Positions 23,554 through 36,820 of a stretch of 64,000 bases of DNA are shown here, piece after piece (within the stretch, counting starts at the first letter, position 1; each line of letters starts with the position of its first letter). This stretch comes from Datura wrightii. Its lineage: Eukaryota; Streptophyta; Magnoliopsida; Solanales; Solanaceae. The notes beneath the pieces were generated by a model. The model was not told the DNA's origin, did no database searches, and saw nothing but the letters and a program-made list of their open reading frames with translations. Location of the stretch: positions 22,719,501 to 22,783,500 of the forward strand of contig JASDFA010000004.1 of the NCBI GenBank assembly GCA_035772735.1. The letters are read 5' to 3'. Both the position numbers and the translations under genes were made by a program.

Positions 23554-24909
23554 GTTCGTATCCTAGGCAGTCTACAAGGCGTGTCTAGTAGACTCTTTCT
23601 TATAAATGTGCTATGCACCGCATTCTATAAGCAGGAGGCTACGAAGCATAATAGTATGGTTACCCTTTCTTCTTCTCAGATCGTGCTATAGAGCTGAGTT
23701 ATACAGGGTTGAGTCCCTAAGCTTTTGTTGTTATGTCTGTCTAGGATAAGGTCCGATATGAGACAGACTCTAGCTAGCTGCTAGTTAGCTGCCACAGGAA
23801 AGGGTACTAGTGTGATACCATAGTTGGGGGACAACCAGTTTGAGGACGAAGGCGAATGTCTTTTAATTTCCTCAGTATCTTCCTGGGGCACCAGGAATCT
23901 CATAAGGTAGTAGATATTCTAGCACCATCCACAGTTCTTTTTAAAACCTCAGAATAGAAGGTCAAATGTATAGCATATATACGAGTCAACTTATCTATTA
24001 GATATAAAAGATTTGGAAAGGGAGACAGTTAACGTTAGATTACCTGAAGGGTATGAAAAAGAGAGGGAATTGCGGAATTCTTACCTCCAACCCTTCGATT
24101 GTTGCACAATTCCATACTTTAATCTCAGTGTGTAAGAAAAGTATATTCCCGCCTCCTAGTTCTTTTTTCAGTGTACCAAAGAGCATAAGAATTGAGGCAA
24201 TGTTTCCCAAAGTAAATGGCGAAGCAAGGTTGGATTTGTTGATTCCGGGAAGTGTTAGGAAGTGGTGGAGACCCCTAGCATTTAAGTAAATCGTCTAGAC
24301 CTTCATGGTAGTAAATCAGGAGAGCAGGTAAGACTGCCAGTATCCCTCAAGGTACGTGAGAGAGTCTACAAGTGATAAACCCCTAGCAATAGTAAAGCTC
24401 AGGTCATAATTAGGCTGATTTTGCCGTAGCGTGTTAATGATAGTAGAATGTACAGGCAAAATAATGGCTATGGCCCTAGTTGGTTATGTCGAGGGACAAA
24501 AGCTCATATGAGCAAAGTTGGCCCAAGTACGAGTCAAAACGATACCGGTTAACAGACTTGGTCAATAGTGTCTTTAACAATATGGGGCAGAGGGCACGAA
24601 CTTTAGAACTCAACCCATGAAAGTAAAGGGAAAGGCACGAGTATCTGACTTTGGGGGAAATAAAATCACCCTAAGCTAAGAGTAAATTGAAAGAGCGTAG
24701 GACCACTCCAGAATGTAAGAAATGAACATCGGGCCGATTGTTAAAAGATATTGAAGTTGTAACCCAGAATATGGAAATACCATCACTAGTTGTAGAGGTA
24801 GAGAAGCGACGGCACAAAGACTTTAACTTAGTACAATCCAGATACCAAGCCCAGTAGGAAGTTATTTGCCTTCAAGATAGTAGGGGATTAAGTCAAAAGA
24901 CCCAGAGGC
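23554..24909 (+). other. A+ internal region of unknown content
   Basis: No gag, protease or RT motif is recognisable. The stretch is nevertheless collinear with 40921-42240 of A- on the opposite strand: both have AGGAGGCT, TTTCTTCTTCTCAGATCGTGCTATAGAG, TTATCTATTAGATATA and AAAGAGAGGGAA in the same order. It was therefore a fixed part of this subfamily before the two copies inserted. The small ORF at 24053-24289 is not kept in A-. Confidence 0.6.
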
Positions 24910-26025
24910 TGCCTTTGTGTCCCAAAGGTGACCGAACTTCGTTAGCAAATCCTAGCTAAGGTATATCATGTCTGTTATTCCCTTCACCTAGAAAGACCTA
25001 TTGATGGGATTGAGTTATAGCACAGAGCCTCAATGACCAACCAGGGATCTTTGGACAGCAGAAACCGAGCGGGCCAATCTAGGAGAGGGTCGTTCCTGCA
25101 AAAGGAATGGAGAATATTCAATTTAATCACAGTTAGAAGGTTACCTCGTACCAGGTGTAAATTGACCTCACTTGAGTCAGTGTAGAAAGGCTAACAAGGT
25201 TAATTCATATTTCTCTAGGTGAATTATATTTCAGCTAAAGGTTATGCTGAACTAAATGCTTAAAGAGTAGTTCAGTTGCATCAGGCCCAAGTATTTAGCA
25301 AATTCTGACAGAAAGGCACAACATACAATTAAGTCTTAGAAAGGCTTTCAGAATAAGTTTGGAGGCATGTTAAGTTGAATATGAATCCTCGTCCCTAAAT
25401 GAATAGCTAGGCAGAGAACTCGGTACGAATATCGGAGATCTATTGCGGGTGGAGATGTAGGCCCTCTATGTGATGACCTGAAACAGGTAAATCAAAGGTA
25501 GTGAACCAGGGTACACTATGATAGACAGACGGAAGAAGTTAAACTTATCAAGAAATAGGTATCGATAGCCCAGGATTGTCGGAAGTCTTACCCTAGCATA
25601 CAACATAGACAGTTAAGGATAAGCAACTTCACCGATGAAGGGCACCATGAGAATTAGAGAAAAGGCAAGCTTAGCCTTAGATTCATTGGCCATATTATAT
25701 CTTCCCGAGAGCAAGCAAAGTGGCATAGGGGCTATAATTGCCTTCAAAACCGAAATTGGTCCAGTAAGTCTTTTGCATGTTAATGTTGTGGAATACATAT
25801 AAGATACCCATACCAAGTTGTACCCGTTGAGAACATTAAAGTTATTAAGGAACTAACCTATAAAGAGTTTCCAGTTGCCGTACTAGTTTAGAAAATTTGA
25901 GGATTGGGAACTTAAAGATGTAGCCTCAGTTAAAGTACTATGGAAGAACAAGAATAGAGAGGAAATGACCTGGGAAGATGAGGATGACATGAAACCCAGA
26001 TACCCTCATTTGTTTCGGGCTTAGT
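24910..26025 (+). pseudogene. A+ integrase remnant
   Basis: The decayed sequence still follows the integrase order. VPKVTELR and an HHCC-like part lie at 24920-25010. A catalytic-core trace follows (ENIQFN; SYQV then WVSVERLTRLIHISL near 25170-25215; VQLHQAQVF then QKGTTYN near 25270-25335). The C-terminal trace ASVKVLWKNKNREEMTWEDED, then PRYPHLF, ends at the stop near 26025. Stops and frameshifts are dense and no ORF above 80 codons remains. It would have catalysed insertion of the element. Confidence 0.75.
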
Positions 26026-26288
26026 CCAGATTATGCAGTTAAGGTAAGTTATTGGTCCAGTTGCTGTTTCATGATTTATGCTATATATATATTGCTTAGT
26101 TAACTCCAGCCTTATTTTGAAATAGTTGCTAAAGTATTATGTGAAGTACCTACATTGGACTTTTCTGCATTTCAGGATTTTCAGATAGTCCATATTACAG
26201 GGGAGACTCTGTTGAAATTTTTCCAGAATTGTAGTTAAAAGAGTTAGACTCCCATGAGCTAAAGTGACATTTGAGGACGAATGTTCCT

Positions 26289-26301
26289 AAGTGGGGGAGG
26301 A
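26289..26301 (+). other. Polypurine tract of A+
   Basis: AAGTGGGGGAGGA abuts TGTTACACC of the 3' LTR. Confidence 0.88.
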
Positions 26302-29300
26302 TGTTACACCCCGTAAGTTGTAATGTTTAGAAGGCTTACTCGTACGTTATTTAAGAGTTATAGAATACAATACATATGAGAAAGGGTCGGGGGAATGTCG
26401 AACGAGCACAGATTCGGGACCGCACGAGAGAAGGCCAGACTAGCTTCTAAAAGGGGCAACGTAGCACGGCCCAGAATTGGCGCGATAGGGTTCGTGCCAT
26501 GGACCCCGTGTCAACCGCCCAAGTTATTTATAAGTTCAATGTTTTTTTCATTGTTTACTTCAAATTATAACAGACCCGCGACCAGAAGTAAAATCTACGC
26601 AAATTTCAGGTGATTTTCCTCCGTTTACGCCATGAAATGCCGCCCGAATTCAAATAAACTTCGGGTATTGAAGTTTAAGGCTGCATGGAGCATTGCTACG
26701 GAATTATTTTCATGAAATTCGCCCGGAAAATTGTAACCTCCCTGAGCTAAAGTTGTTGGAATTGCTCCAAATTAATTTATATACAATCACAGGCTTGAAG
26801 TAAGCATTTGTACCTTTTGTACTTTCGAGAAATTATGAGTTTTCGACCGTGTTCCGTTAAGTTGAAATATAGTTAATATATATATAAAGTTACATTTCAG
26901 GCCAAATTTGGTATTAAAATTCATCTCTTTCTTCCAGTATAATGGTTGCAACAGGAAAGAGCTGTCGAATCCATGTTGGAACTCGTCCGTTATCCGGGAA
27001 ACAACAGTTGAGGTATGTAAGGCTTAACCCTCGGCAAGTATACTCGTTGTACAGTGTGACAACTTATGTTCTAGAATAGAAATGACGATTTCATATATCA
27101 TAGATAGCTGCTACGATTGGATTGTGATTAGACATGTTATAATTAGTTGTTGCTATTATATAGATATTAGACACGCTATGATTAGCTGCTATCATTAGAT
27201 TACGATTATATAGGTTCTGGTTAGCTGCTAGAGAGCGTATATAGATTATACCATAGTGTCTCTCATCGAGAAGGAACATGTTAGGTGTGATATGCGCTGG
27301 AAGCATCATAGAAGCTCTTCTATTCTCAAGCTCGTTGTATTAGTAGAATTGTATGTTCAATTGCCAGGTCCATATCTTAGAAGACCGCGAATAGTTATTG
27401 GGTAGTGACTTGAATTGTATAGGTGCGACTGGCGATACAACTATTAGTTCGGCACCTGGTTGCCAGATAAGCACGCCAGGAGCCCGTGACGTACCCGTAG
27501 GCCCCAAGGCCAGAAATATAGATAGAATAGTTATACTTTAGAATCAGTGATACTAGGGTTGTCTAGTGCACCGGTGGCAACCTGCCATTCTATCAGCCAT
27601 TCCCAGAGGTTGTCAGCCCTAGTTGACTTAGCAATTATTATACAGGTCTCCCAGGAAGCCATCCCGGATGTCCAGGTCAAATAGACCCGTGGGTACCCCA
27701 AGGACGGGGACCTTATCAGCAATTAGAGGCTGGGCTAGCGCCCCAACCAGTTCTTATAAGGGACTTTGGTACAGATTGCTAGGAGTGACCAAGCCTATAT
27801 AAACTTTCCTATAAGGTTAAGAATCGCCCAAAAAAATAATATAAGATCTGACTAGACCAAGATGAGGTCTAAGGCACTAGTAGTATCATGTTAGTATAGT
27901 ACTACCCATAGGATAAGGATGTAAGTAAACTTCCTATGGGGGATTACGGGCCGATCGCTCAAAATCATGTTCGGCCAGTACCAACCCTACAGTTATCCTA
28001 AGAGAGGAGCTAAGTAGTTAGTCATTTGTGACCCCCCAATTGTTTATGAGTTAGAGTTGTCCGAGCAGGACACTCAGAGTTATGTTAGACCACTCCAAAT
28101 CTCTCCCTATTCAGTCCAGACTATTGAGATCATGATCACTATCAGGATCCTCTAATCAGATACAGGTGCACGTCATGCCTACTAGCAGCTTTACAGACTA
28201 TCCTAGTGGGCAAGCAGCAGTGGCGTTAGGCCCAGAAGGCCAGTTACGCCTTTGAGTGGCTAGATTGAGATGTTAGTACCGCACCTTGGTTTGGGCTGCC
28301 CTCACATAGGAGCCATCCATGACCACCCCAGGGTTACTAGCTGTGTTGACGCCTGCTATGGGCGAGATGACATCGCTCTACGGAGTGGTATGTCGTCCGC
28401 GAGGGACGAAGATGGGGTCCCAGGTCCTCATATATCGTGGTTGGCTTTACATACCCCTATCAAGCCTGGTGCTCGGGTTGCAAATATCAGGAGCCCACTG
28501 GACTAAGACACAGCTATAGTTCAGGGGCTGAGTTGGCTTAGTTGTAGACCTAGGGGACCGGTAGGTTGGATACAGTACCAATAGGGTCATAGAAACATAG
28601 GTAGGGGTATATAGATTGAGATGTGCTCGCCAGGGCTTATGGGGGCCTGAACGAGTTATTCAGTGTTGATTGTACCTTTCAGCTTATGGGGGCCAGGTGA
28701 GGTTCTAGTTTTTATTCTTGTCTGTGAGTTATAGTTTATAAATGTGTAATTATACAGTCTTAGCTTACATACAAGTAGTATTGATTAGATGCAGATTGTG
28801 AACCAGCAAGCGTACAGGTTAATCTTTCTGCCCTTCTTTCTATTCATTTCCAATCCTTATCAGCTTATCTATTGCCTTACATATTCAGTACATATTGTAC
28901 TGACGCCCTCCCCTGGGTTCTACATTACTTGCCTACAAGTTTAGACAGACAGGGTTCAGGATCACCAGTAATAGCTGTTCAAAATCTGCAGTTGGGACAA
29001 CTCCTTTTATCCGGAGTTTCTAAGTTGTAGAGATTTCGGTATTCCAGTAATATAGCATTTTGGGTAGGCCAGGGCCCTATCCCAACCACTATTTGTACTC
29101 TTAGAAGTGTACAGACTACAGTCGTCAGTTAGTTAGTTGTATATTGGCCGTCTGGGGCCTTTATCAGTTATGTTTCATATGTTGGCCGTGTGGGGCCTAG
29201 GATAGTAGTTTGTCTCCATCTCTATTATAACTAGACAGCATGTTGGCCTTGTCGGCCCGCATAGGATCCGTTCTATTGCCTGTTGTTGGTTAGCTGTTTT

Positions 29301-29462
29301 CGTTTACAGGTGGCTATACGGCCTTGTCAGCCAGAGGCTATATTTATAGCCGAGATATAGCTCGTTGTTTTCCTGAAGTGGGTTGTAGGCTGGCACCAGA
29401 CGTGCATAAGCCTATCCAGGTTAGTTAGTTGCCAGTCATGCCTCCCAAGATGGGGTGTGACA
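26302..29462 (+). repeat. A+ 3' LTR
   Basis: It starts TGTTACACCCCG and ends TGGGGTGTGACA, 3161 bp. It is the least disturbed long-form A LTR in the window. It carries the putative intron (26800-26937), the donor GAG|GTATGTAAGG (GT at 27013), the hairpin at 28374-28387 (CGCTC-TACG-GAGTG, one G-T pair) and the unoccupied D target CATGT (27133-27137). The ORFs inside are not genes. Confidence 0.92.
26800..26937 (+). promoter_or_regulatory. Putative LTR intron (A+ 3' copy)
   Basis: GAA|GTAAGC at 26800 and CTCTTTCTTCCAG ending at 26937 bound 138 bases. The matching pair in the 5' LTR is 19427-19577. A downstream donor, GAG|GTATGTAAGG, follows at 27013. Confidence 0.45.
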
Positions 29463-30372
29463 GGACTCACGAATCGTACCATGAACATACGACCCGTACC
29501 ATGAGCCGTGGTGAACTTCAGAAGATTCTTCAAGACATTTCAGAACATCATATCTACAAACAGTATGATTCATATGAAAAGGTATGAGTCGTACCACAAC
29601 ATTCGTGGAAAATTTTAAAAGATGTCAGAGTTCTCATGGCCAAGCCATGGATGGATTGTACGACCGGTAGGAATGTGGTACGAGTCGTACCAGCCGGACA
29701 ACACTTAGACAAATCTGTAGTAGCCAGGGATGAAGGAGAAGCAGGTATGACCTGTACAATTCTGCTACAGGTCATAGGTTCAGTTATGACACAGTCGGCA
29801 CCGGATATGTAAAATTCCCTGTTAGCTTAGAAAAAAGTTTCTAATGTCTGTATAAATAGCTTTTATGTTTTATTTTAATAAGAGAAGGACAGAAACGAAG
29901 TAGTAGGCATGTAAAGAATTTTTATAGTGAATTTTTATCAAGTTTTTAAGAGCAATTCTTGGGATCAAATTCTTGAATTCCTGCATTATTCTTGTGATCG
30001 TTCTTTGATATTCAGATCTGATTTTCTTCCAATTGTCGCTGTAAGTATTTAATTATGTGTTTGTCTATGAATGCAAATTATAATCTTACAACCATGAGAG
30101 GGGCTAAAACCTCCACAATTACGGGTTGTGGGAACCATGGTGGATTAACGAAATGGGGTTACACAAAAGTGATTTAAAACCAATGCTAAATGCTTTCATT
30201 GTATTCTCTTCATCTTTAAATATTTCTTAACGGTGTATAACATTAGGACTTGCTCAAATTCTTTACTTGCTTGAACCTAGAGAAGTAGAGATTAGGAAAA
30301 GAGAATTACAACAAACCGTTGGTATTTATGATGATTGTATTAACTTGAAATGTGGTCGCAGGATAGTTAAAT
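29463..30372 (+). repeat. C1 3' LTR, first part
   Basis: It is collinear with C2 LTR (58795 down to 57958 on the - strand): CAGAAGATTCTTCAAG, GGAAAATTTTAAAAGATGTCAGAGTT, AAAATTCCCTGTTAGCTTAG, a TATAAATA box (29851-29858) and AACCATGAGAGG. It resumes at 45347 after the A- insertion. The first 220 or so bases of the LTR are missing at the A+ junction. Relative to C2 it has about 60-80 extra bases near 29700-29780. It holds TACGAGTCGTACC-like motifs but no gene. Confidence 0.85.
29851..29858 (+). promoter_or_regulatory. TATA box of C LTR
   Basis: TGTATAAATAGC, identical in C2 at 58465-58472 on the - strand. Its position about 540 bases into the C2 LTR supports the LTR boundaries chosen. Confidence 0.65.
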
Positions 30373-33261
30373 TGTCACGCCCCACCTTGGGAGGAATGAC
30401 TGGCACCTGGTGCCCTACTAGGACCTGAACTGCTGAGATGTCTAAGCCCAAGCACCTCTGGTGCAGGGATGACTCTAACTCTAGAATCAAAAAAACAACG
30501 GGCTATATAGTGGTTGTAAATACAATCCCCGACCGACAAGGCCAATAGCCACCTGTGAAAAATTAACAGCTAACCAACGACAAGCAAACATAAGGAGTTC
30601 TAGCGGGCCGACAAGGCCTCCATGATATCTAGTTATAACTGTAGAGTAAAATCAGATACTAAACTGAGCTATGACCGACAAGACCATCAATCAACAGCTA
30701 CACAAGGCCCCACACGGCTAATATACATAATCTAAAACACCTATGGGCCCCACACAGCCGATATCATCTAACCATAGGGAAATAATACAATCTACAAGCT
30801 TCTAGGAGTAATAAGATGGTCGGGAAAGGGCTCCGACCTGCCCATACTGTACAAACAAAAGAAATAAACATCTATCACACAAGCTCCAAAAGAAGGGAGC
30901 TGACGGCTCTGTATGGATGAGTGGAACTACGAGGGACCTGCTCCTCATCTATTTGAACCTGTAGGCAAGCAATGCAGCGCCCCAGAAAGGGCGTCAGTAT
31001 AATATGTACCGAATATGTAAGGCAATAGATAAGCTGAATAAGTCTAGAAGTAAATAAAAAGAAGAGCTGAAAGATTAACCTTTACGCCTGCTGACTCGTA
31101 ATCTGCATCTAACTGACACTACATGTACATAAGCTAAGACTACACACTTACATACTTATACACTACCACTAGCAGACAAAAGTTTATACAAGAATCCCAC
31201 CTGGCCCCCATAAGTCGGGAGGTACAATCAGCACAGAATAACTCGCTCAGGCCCCCATAAGTCCTACAGAGCATATCTAAATCTACATACCCTTACTCAG
31301 GTGTCTACAACTCTACTGGTATTGTAGCCAACCTATCAGTCCCCTGGGTCTACCACTGGGCCCGCTTGGCCCCTGAACTGTAGCTGTGTCTGAGTCTGAG
31401 TCAGAAGGACTCTTGATATCTACACCCCGGATGTAAGCGCTCGGCGGGGGTGTGTATAAGGCCAACCACGGCAAATTTGAATATTTGGATCCCCATCTTC
31501 GTCCCTTACGGACGGCATGCCGCTCCGTAGAGCGATGTATCCTCGCCCCTGGTAGGCGAGCGGCACAACTATTAACCTTGAGGCGATCATGGAAGGCTCC
31601 TAACTGAGGGCAGCCCCAATCCAGGTGCTATATTGACACATTAATCTATATGTATAAAGAGAGCATATCTGGTCTTATGGGGCTCATGCTAGTGCTACTC
31701 GCTTTTGGGATAATCTATATGGTTATCTGCAGGCACTCCATGTGCCCGTATTTGATCAGAGGATCCTGATAATGATCATGATCTCTATAATCCGGGATGA
31801 ATAGAGCGAGGTTTGAAGTGGCCTAACAATACTCTGAATGTCCTACTCGGACATCTATAACTCATGAATAACTGTGGGGTTGCGGATAGCTAACTACTTT
31901 ATTCTTCTAATTAATCAACTATAGGGTTGGCCCTCTCCTGGCACTCTGTACCTGAATACCTTACAAGAACTGGCTAGGGTGCTGGCCCGTCAACGACTAC
32001 TGATGTGTACCCCTCCTTGGGTTACCCACGGGCTTATCTGACTCGGAAAACTTGGCTGGCTTGCTGGGCGTCCTATGTGATATTTGTTAAGTCGACTAAG
32101 ACTGACAATCACTGATAAGGCTAAAGGAATGGCGGACAATCACTCAATACACTAGAGGACCCTGGTGTCGCTAACTCTAGAATATACCTATTCTGTCTCT
32201 ATTTTTGATTCTGGAACGTGTGATAACGTCAGCAACCTCTAGGAATGCTTTCCAGCCAATATAGGCACCAACTGGTCATTAGACCGCCTAACTACGCCCA
32301 TACTATTTAACCGACTAATTCAGGCCACTAACTCTTATGAGCTTCTGAAGTCTAGGCTTGACAACAACCATATAAGTCTACCATCACAATAAACTGAGAA
32401 CTAAAAGAGTTTCTATAGCGTCCATAACGTGAATCACACTTAACCTGCTCCCTTTTAGCAAGGGGTCCTGCAGTACGATCTGTATATATTTTCTAACAGC
32501 TAACCAGAATTTATGTAACTGTAATCTCTGTTAGAAGCTAATCGCAACATATCTGATATTTATATACGTATCTCACTAACAACTAATTACAACATATCAA
32601 CTATAATCTAATGGTAGCAACTATCTGCAGCATCTGAGATTGTTATTTCTGTTCGAGAACATAAGTCGTAACACTGTACGACTAGGATACTTGCCGAGAG
32701 TTAAACCTTACATACCTCGTTCACCGTTTTCTGACTAACTGATGAGTAACAGCTCATATTCAACTTTCCTTCTCAACTGTAATCATATTCATAGAAGAAT
32801 AGGGCCAACTTTGTTACTGAATTTGAAGAAAACAATAACTTATATGTATATATACTGACTATACTTCAACTTACCGAAAGAAGATCAAAAACTCATAATT
32901 TCTCGAGAATCTAGAAGGGAGAAATACTTACTTTAAGTTTGTGACCATATTTACTATAGTTTGGAGCAATTACAACAACTTTGGCTCAGCGGGACGACGA
33001 TTGACCGAGCGAATTTCACGAAACTAACTCCGTAGAAAAACTCCCTGCAGCCTTATACTTTGATACCCAAACTTAATTTGAATTTGGATGGCGTTTAGCA
33101 GCGTAATCGGATGAAAATTATAATTCTCCTTCGTCTCTCACTCTGTTGGTCGTGATATATATGAAAATTAACATGAATTCTAAGGGTGAGGCCTATATAT
33201 ACTTGAAGCAGGATACAAGGCAATGTGGCACGCTGGCCAACGCGCCATTTTTGCTCCGTGC
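30373..33261 (-). repeat. A- 3' LTR, main part
   Basis: It starts TGTCACGCCCCACC on + and is collinear with 42258-45147 of the 5' LTR. It contains the hairpin (31521-31534, CGCTC-TACG-GAGCG in the sense strand), the donor GAG|GTATGTAAGG (GT at 32715-32714) and a TATATATAG box (33193-33201). The remaining 199 bases lie at 39272-39470 beyond D1. Confidence 0.92.
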
Positions 33262-34750
33262 TGAAGCCCATCAATTGTACGGGTCGTACAAGTAATATAG
33301 TGGCCCTTTTTAAGAGCCGGATGTCGAACCCACAGGGACTGGAGAAAATTATCAAGTTCAAGTGTGATATTAACTTTCACAAGTGTTCATTATAGACTTT
33401 TTCGATGAAGTCTAATTAATTCTAGGGGTGGTCATCGAAATACACTAAAAACATTCAAGGAGAAACTAGAGTTAAAGTCGGATAATCATGCGATACTAAG
33501 CTTTGCAATGGTTTAAGTATTGAATTATCAATTGTCGTCTCACATAATTACAATTGCATGTTCATGGTCTTTCGATCCTCTAAACACGACAAACTAGCCT
33601 CACAACTACATCGTTGAGCGGGGATGTGACATCCTAGTTTGTGGGCAATTCAATTACGTGGATGTGATTTGCAGGGTTTATACTCTTGATTAGGGACTTC
33701 CGTACCTCTAATCATTTAACTCAACTTAGCTTCACAACTACTTCTTCGAGTGGTGATGTAATAATTCTAAGTTGGTGTCTAGCTCATCTCGTTTTAGTAA
33801 CCAAGCAAGGCAAATTAGGTATAATTTCTTATCCCAATCACGAATTATATCATAAGATATAAACTTGCTCCCTACATTCTTTGTTCTTGCCTAGGTTTAC
33901 TTTATCAAGCTTTTACCTAGGTGTAAAGTGTGTGCTTTCATGGTGATCAATCATAAAAATAACCATAATTAAGAATGTAAGACTAAACAAAAATTAATAA
34001 CTTAAAACCAAAACAAAATCATGTATTCACAATCATACCTTGTCGTTTCTACCCCAGAGGGAAGGGTTCTAGCCACTCAAGTTCGTACAAATACTCAAAA
34101 ACATATTTAGAGTAATATACTTACAAGAATAGATGAAAAGAAATGAAGAAAACGTGAACCCTAGGTGAGTTCTCCCACTTCTCCCTTCACTCCTTGGCAG
34201 TTTTTTAGAAATAAATCGTGACTTAATGTTTTTAGGAGCTAAGGGACCTATTTATAGTAAATGAGAATTGTACAAAATTATGCCCGGCATGGAATAGCTT
34301 CGTGTCACGGAGGTTATCGCGCCAATATGCCTCCGTGACATGGAGGCATCGCGTAGGAATTCTAGAAATCGCGTAAAATACATGCCAGGCAGCCCCCTGC
34401 CGCGTTGGCAGCATGGCATGCTGCTTGTGCAGCGCGTTAGGGGTCATGGCATGCCATGGTCGTGCAGCCTGCCTGCCGTGGCACATTGCCAACGCGCAGG
34501 TGGGCTGTTTCGCGCATCCTCCTTGCCGATGTTCGCGTTTTACTTCCAATTCCATGCCTCCACTTCACCAATTCATGGATTAGTTCCTCAAATTCATTTT
34601 AAACCTACAAAAACAAGAACTAATCATGTTGGTTAGTGTATATATTCACATTTACATAAAATTACATGAGAATGTATATAAATAAGTGGCTAAACAAGAC
34701 AAAACTAAGTTGTAAAGTATTCCTTGGGCATGTTATTTTTCCCACGATCA
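33262..34750 (-). repeat. D1 3' LTR
   Basis: On + it starts TGAAGCCCATCAATTG and ends CCCACGATCA. It has the TATA box CTATAAATAG (34248-34257, - strand) and the 11-bp perfect stem TGTCACGGAGG / CCTCCGTGACA (34303-34340). The 107-aa and 98-aa ORFs over the GC-rich part are also present, altered, in the other LTR and are not supported as genes. Confidence 0.93.
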
Positions 34751-36620
34751 CCTACACCACACTTAAAGCCTTTTTCGTCCTCGAACAACCCTTTCAGATC
34801 TCATGTAAATGAAGACTCACACATAACTAATTTAGCAAGACAATTCAAGCTACGGCTACAATGATTGCTTGAGATAGCAAGTTAAAAATAGAGCATGCAC
34901 GATTTAATCATTGAAATGAAATACAACTATGTTAAGACTTACTAACCTCAAGAATTGACTCTCAATCTTAGCAAACTCATGCAAATCAATCGATCAAGAA
35001 ATCCGACATGAATGTTATATTTCATTACACATGTGCCCTCACAACAAGAGAGTTACCCATTTTTACTCACAAATTTTCAAAACACAACAAGTATGGGTAT
35101 ATGAATAAAATTACGCTCGCTCTCTCAAAGAATTCACATGCATCATGTAGTGAACCATAAGCTTGCCCTTAGTGTTTTACTCCACTAATTTAAGGATGTA
35201 TGAACGTAAGATCAAGTAGGACTTAATGGGTTGTAATGTAAGCTAAGGGACGGGTAGGTACTATTCTGGCCAGTAATAGTAGCTATCTTCCCCAAGCGCT
35301 TTTAATACATCTCACTTCCCGTAGGACATCTCTTTTCTTACTTCCTCCTCATTCTTTTCACCCTTGAGTTTTATCTTCTTGTTTCCATTTCTTTTAGCAC
35401 AGTTAGCTTATCAGTACGGAGTACATAACCCACTTTTTCATTCATTTATTTTCCTACTCCCTACCAATACTCAGGCATTTTCAAACAAGTGCATCCTTGA
35501 ACTTTCTCAACTTTTACAACTTGCTACTTTTCCTCCTTTTTCACGCTTCTCACTCCTTCACTCTTTGGATTTTTTTTTTCACTTAAGCGCTTAGGAGTTT
35601 TAGGATCAAATTCAAGGCTAATGAAAGAAAAAGGATTAATCTTATATTGTAGCTATCCAAGAATAGGCTTAAGGCTCAATGGGGCTAACTAAGATTCAAT
35701 ATTCAAGGTAGGTAAAGTAAGGAATAAAAATTAGGTTCATTCAAAGAAATGCCTAAATCATTTCCTACAGTCCACATCCTTCATTTCGTTTTATATACAC
35801 ACTAGGCAAGTTATAGACATTCCATAATAGCACGGAATATTCGAAAAACTTTCACTCACAGAACATGCTCAATTCAAGACAAATTCAACAGACTCTTACT
35901 CAGCTAATCATAAGAATTTAGAATTAAACTTCAATCACATTGAGTCAAATTCGAGAGCCTAAGTGTCTCAAAAAACGTTATACACTTCTTACATGCTTCA
36001 ACACTTACCACACTTGTATCTTACAATCATGTATAGCACATAACAAGAGTATCAAGCCATCAATTTGCTACGGGTTCAATAATCCAAACCTATTGACTAA
36101 TTTTTCCTCAAGACGGTCGTTATCCATCCATCGTCGGAAATAGTCTCTAACTATGACTAAAAACACTATATAATGACAAAGAAAATTTTTATTCTTCAGT
36201 TCAAAGACCCCCCGTCAGAAAAGAACCGAAAAGAAAAACCAACGAGTGGTGAAGTCATGATTAATTCACAAATTTTGTTCCACTATTTCTCCCAAGCACC
36301 AATTCACCAAGAATTATTAAGAACAAAAAATTTTAAATTTTCCTCACCCCACTCTTGAATCATGCTATGTCCCTATAGCATCAAATTAAAATTAAACAGG
36401 ATGAGAAATACTCCCTGAGGCCTCTAGGCCTAGCTAATAGCATGCTTTTCTTCAAATTTGCACAAGTGGGTGTTTGATCCCACACTTTTCCTCTTCCATG
36501 CTTTTTAGCTTTCTCCTCCACGGGTACTCATACTTCCCCTCCATCTGTTCTTAACTTTCCACCAAAACAATCACAAGATGAAAAATAAATAAAATCAACT
36601 CTAATGCAAGAAATTAAAAT
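34751..36620 (-). other. D1 non-coding interior
   Basis: No coding pattern was recognised over 1.9 kb. The 40 bases next to the 3' LTR read, on the - strand, GAGGACGAAAAAGGC then AAGTGTGGTGTAGG, the polypurine tract. The ORFs at 35364-36358 are short, A/T-rich and without family resemblance. Confidence 0.6.
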
Positions 36621-36626
36621 GGTACC

Positions 36627-36674
36627 CTTGGGTTGCCTCCCAAGCAGCGCCTAATTTTACGTCGCGGCACGACG
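36627..36674 (-). repeat. Post-gag hairpin module (D1)
   Basis: CTTGGG-TTGCCT-CCCAAG (36627-36644) is a perfect 6-bp inverted repeat, and CGTCG-CGGCA-CGACG (36660-36674) a perfect 5-bp one. In the sense strand the order is CGTCG hairpin, TTTAATTAGG-like spacer, GCGCTGCTTGGGAGGCAACC. It lies about 150 bases after the D1 gag stop, the same relation as in C1 and C2 after the protease. Confidence 0.85.
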
Positions 36675-36820
36675 TTTCAAGTTTCACCACTTTTTCCTCC
36701 ACCTTGAGGATATGAATCTCACCCCTAATTTCTTCTCTATTTTCCTCTTATGCTCCAAGGGTGGTGGTGAAAAAATGAAAGGACCAAGCAGTATATGTTG
36801 CCTTTTGCACTTATTGGCCC

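Larger units (their letters stand above)
19322..29462 (+). mobile_element. A+ element, family A, 5'-truncated
   Basis: This is a complete-looking A element apart from loss of roughly the first 385 bases of its 5' LTR. The order is 5' LTR (19322-23536, split by a solo D LTR), primer site 23540-23553, a 2.7-kb internal region with only integrase recognisable, polypurine tract AAGTGGGGGAGGA (26289-26301) and 3' LTR 26302-29462 (3161 bp). It lies in the C1 3' LTR: the right flank at 29463 matches C2 LTR near 58795. The left junction is a deletion, so no target duplication can be scored. Confidence 0.9.

Noticed and set aside
23503..23691. 62-codon ORF beginning at MPPKVGRDKLG
   Set aside because: It runs across the LTR end and primer binding site, which are functional non-coding landmarks.
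29780..29815. LTR end and primer site at TGACACAGTCGGCACC (and 58520-58535)
   Set aside because: A TATAAATA box lies downstream of it and collinearity continues to 45761/57540, where a better LTR end and primer site exist.
34232..34636. ORFs of 107 and 98 codons over the GC-rich part of the D1 LTR, with counterparts at 38748-39152
   Set aside because: They lie in an LTR over a hairpin and promoter region, overlap on both strands, and are repeated only because the LTRs are duplicated.
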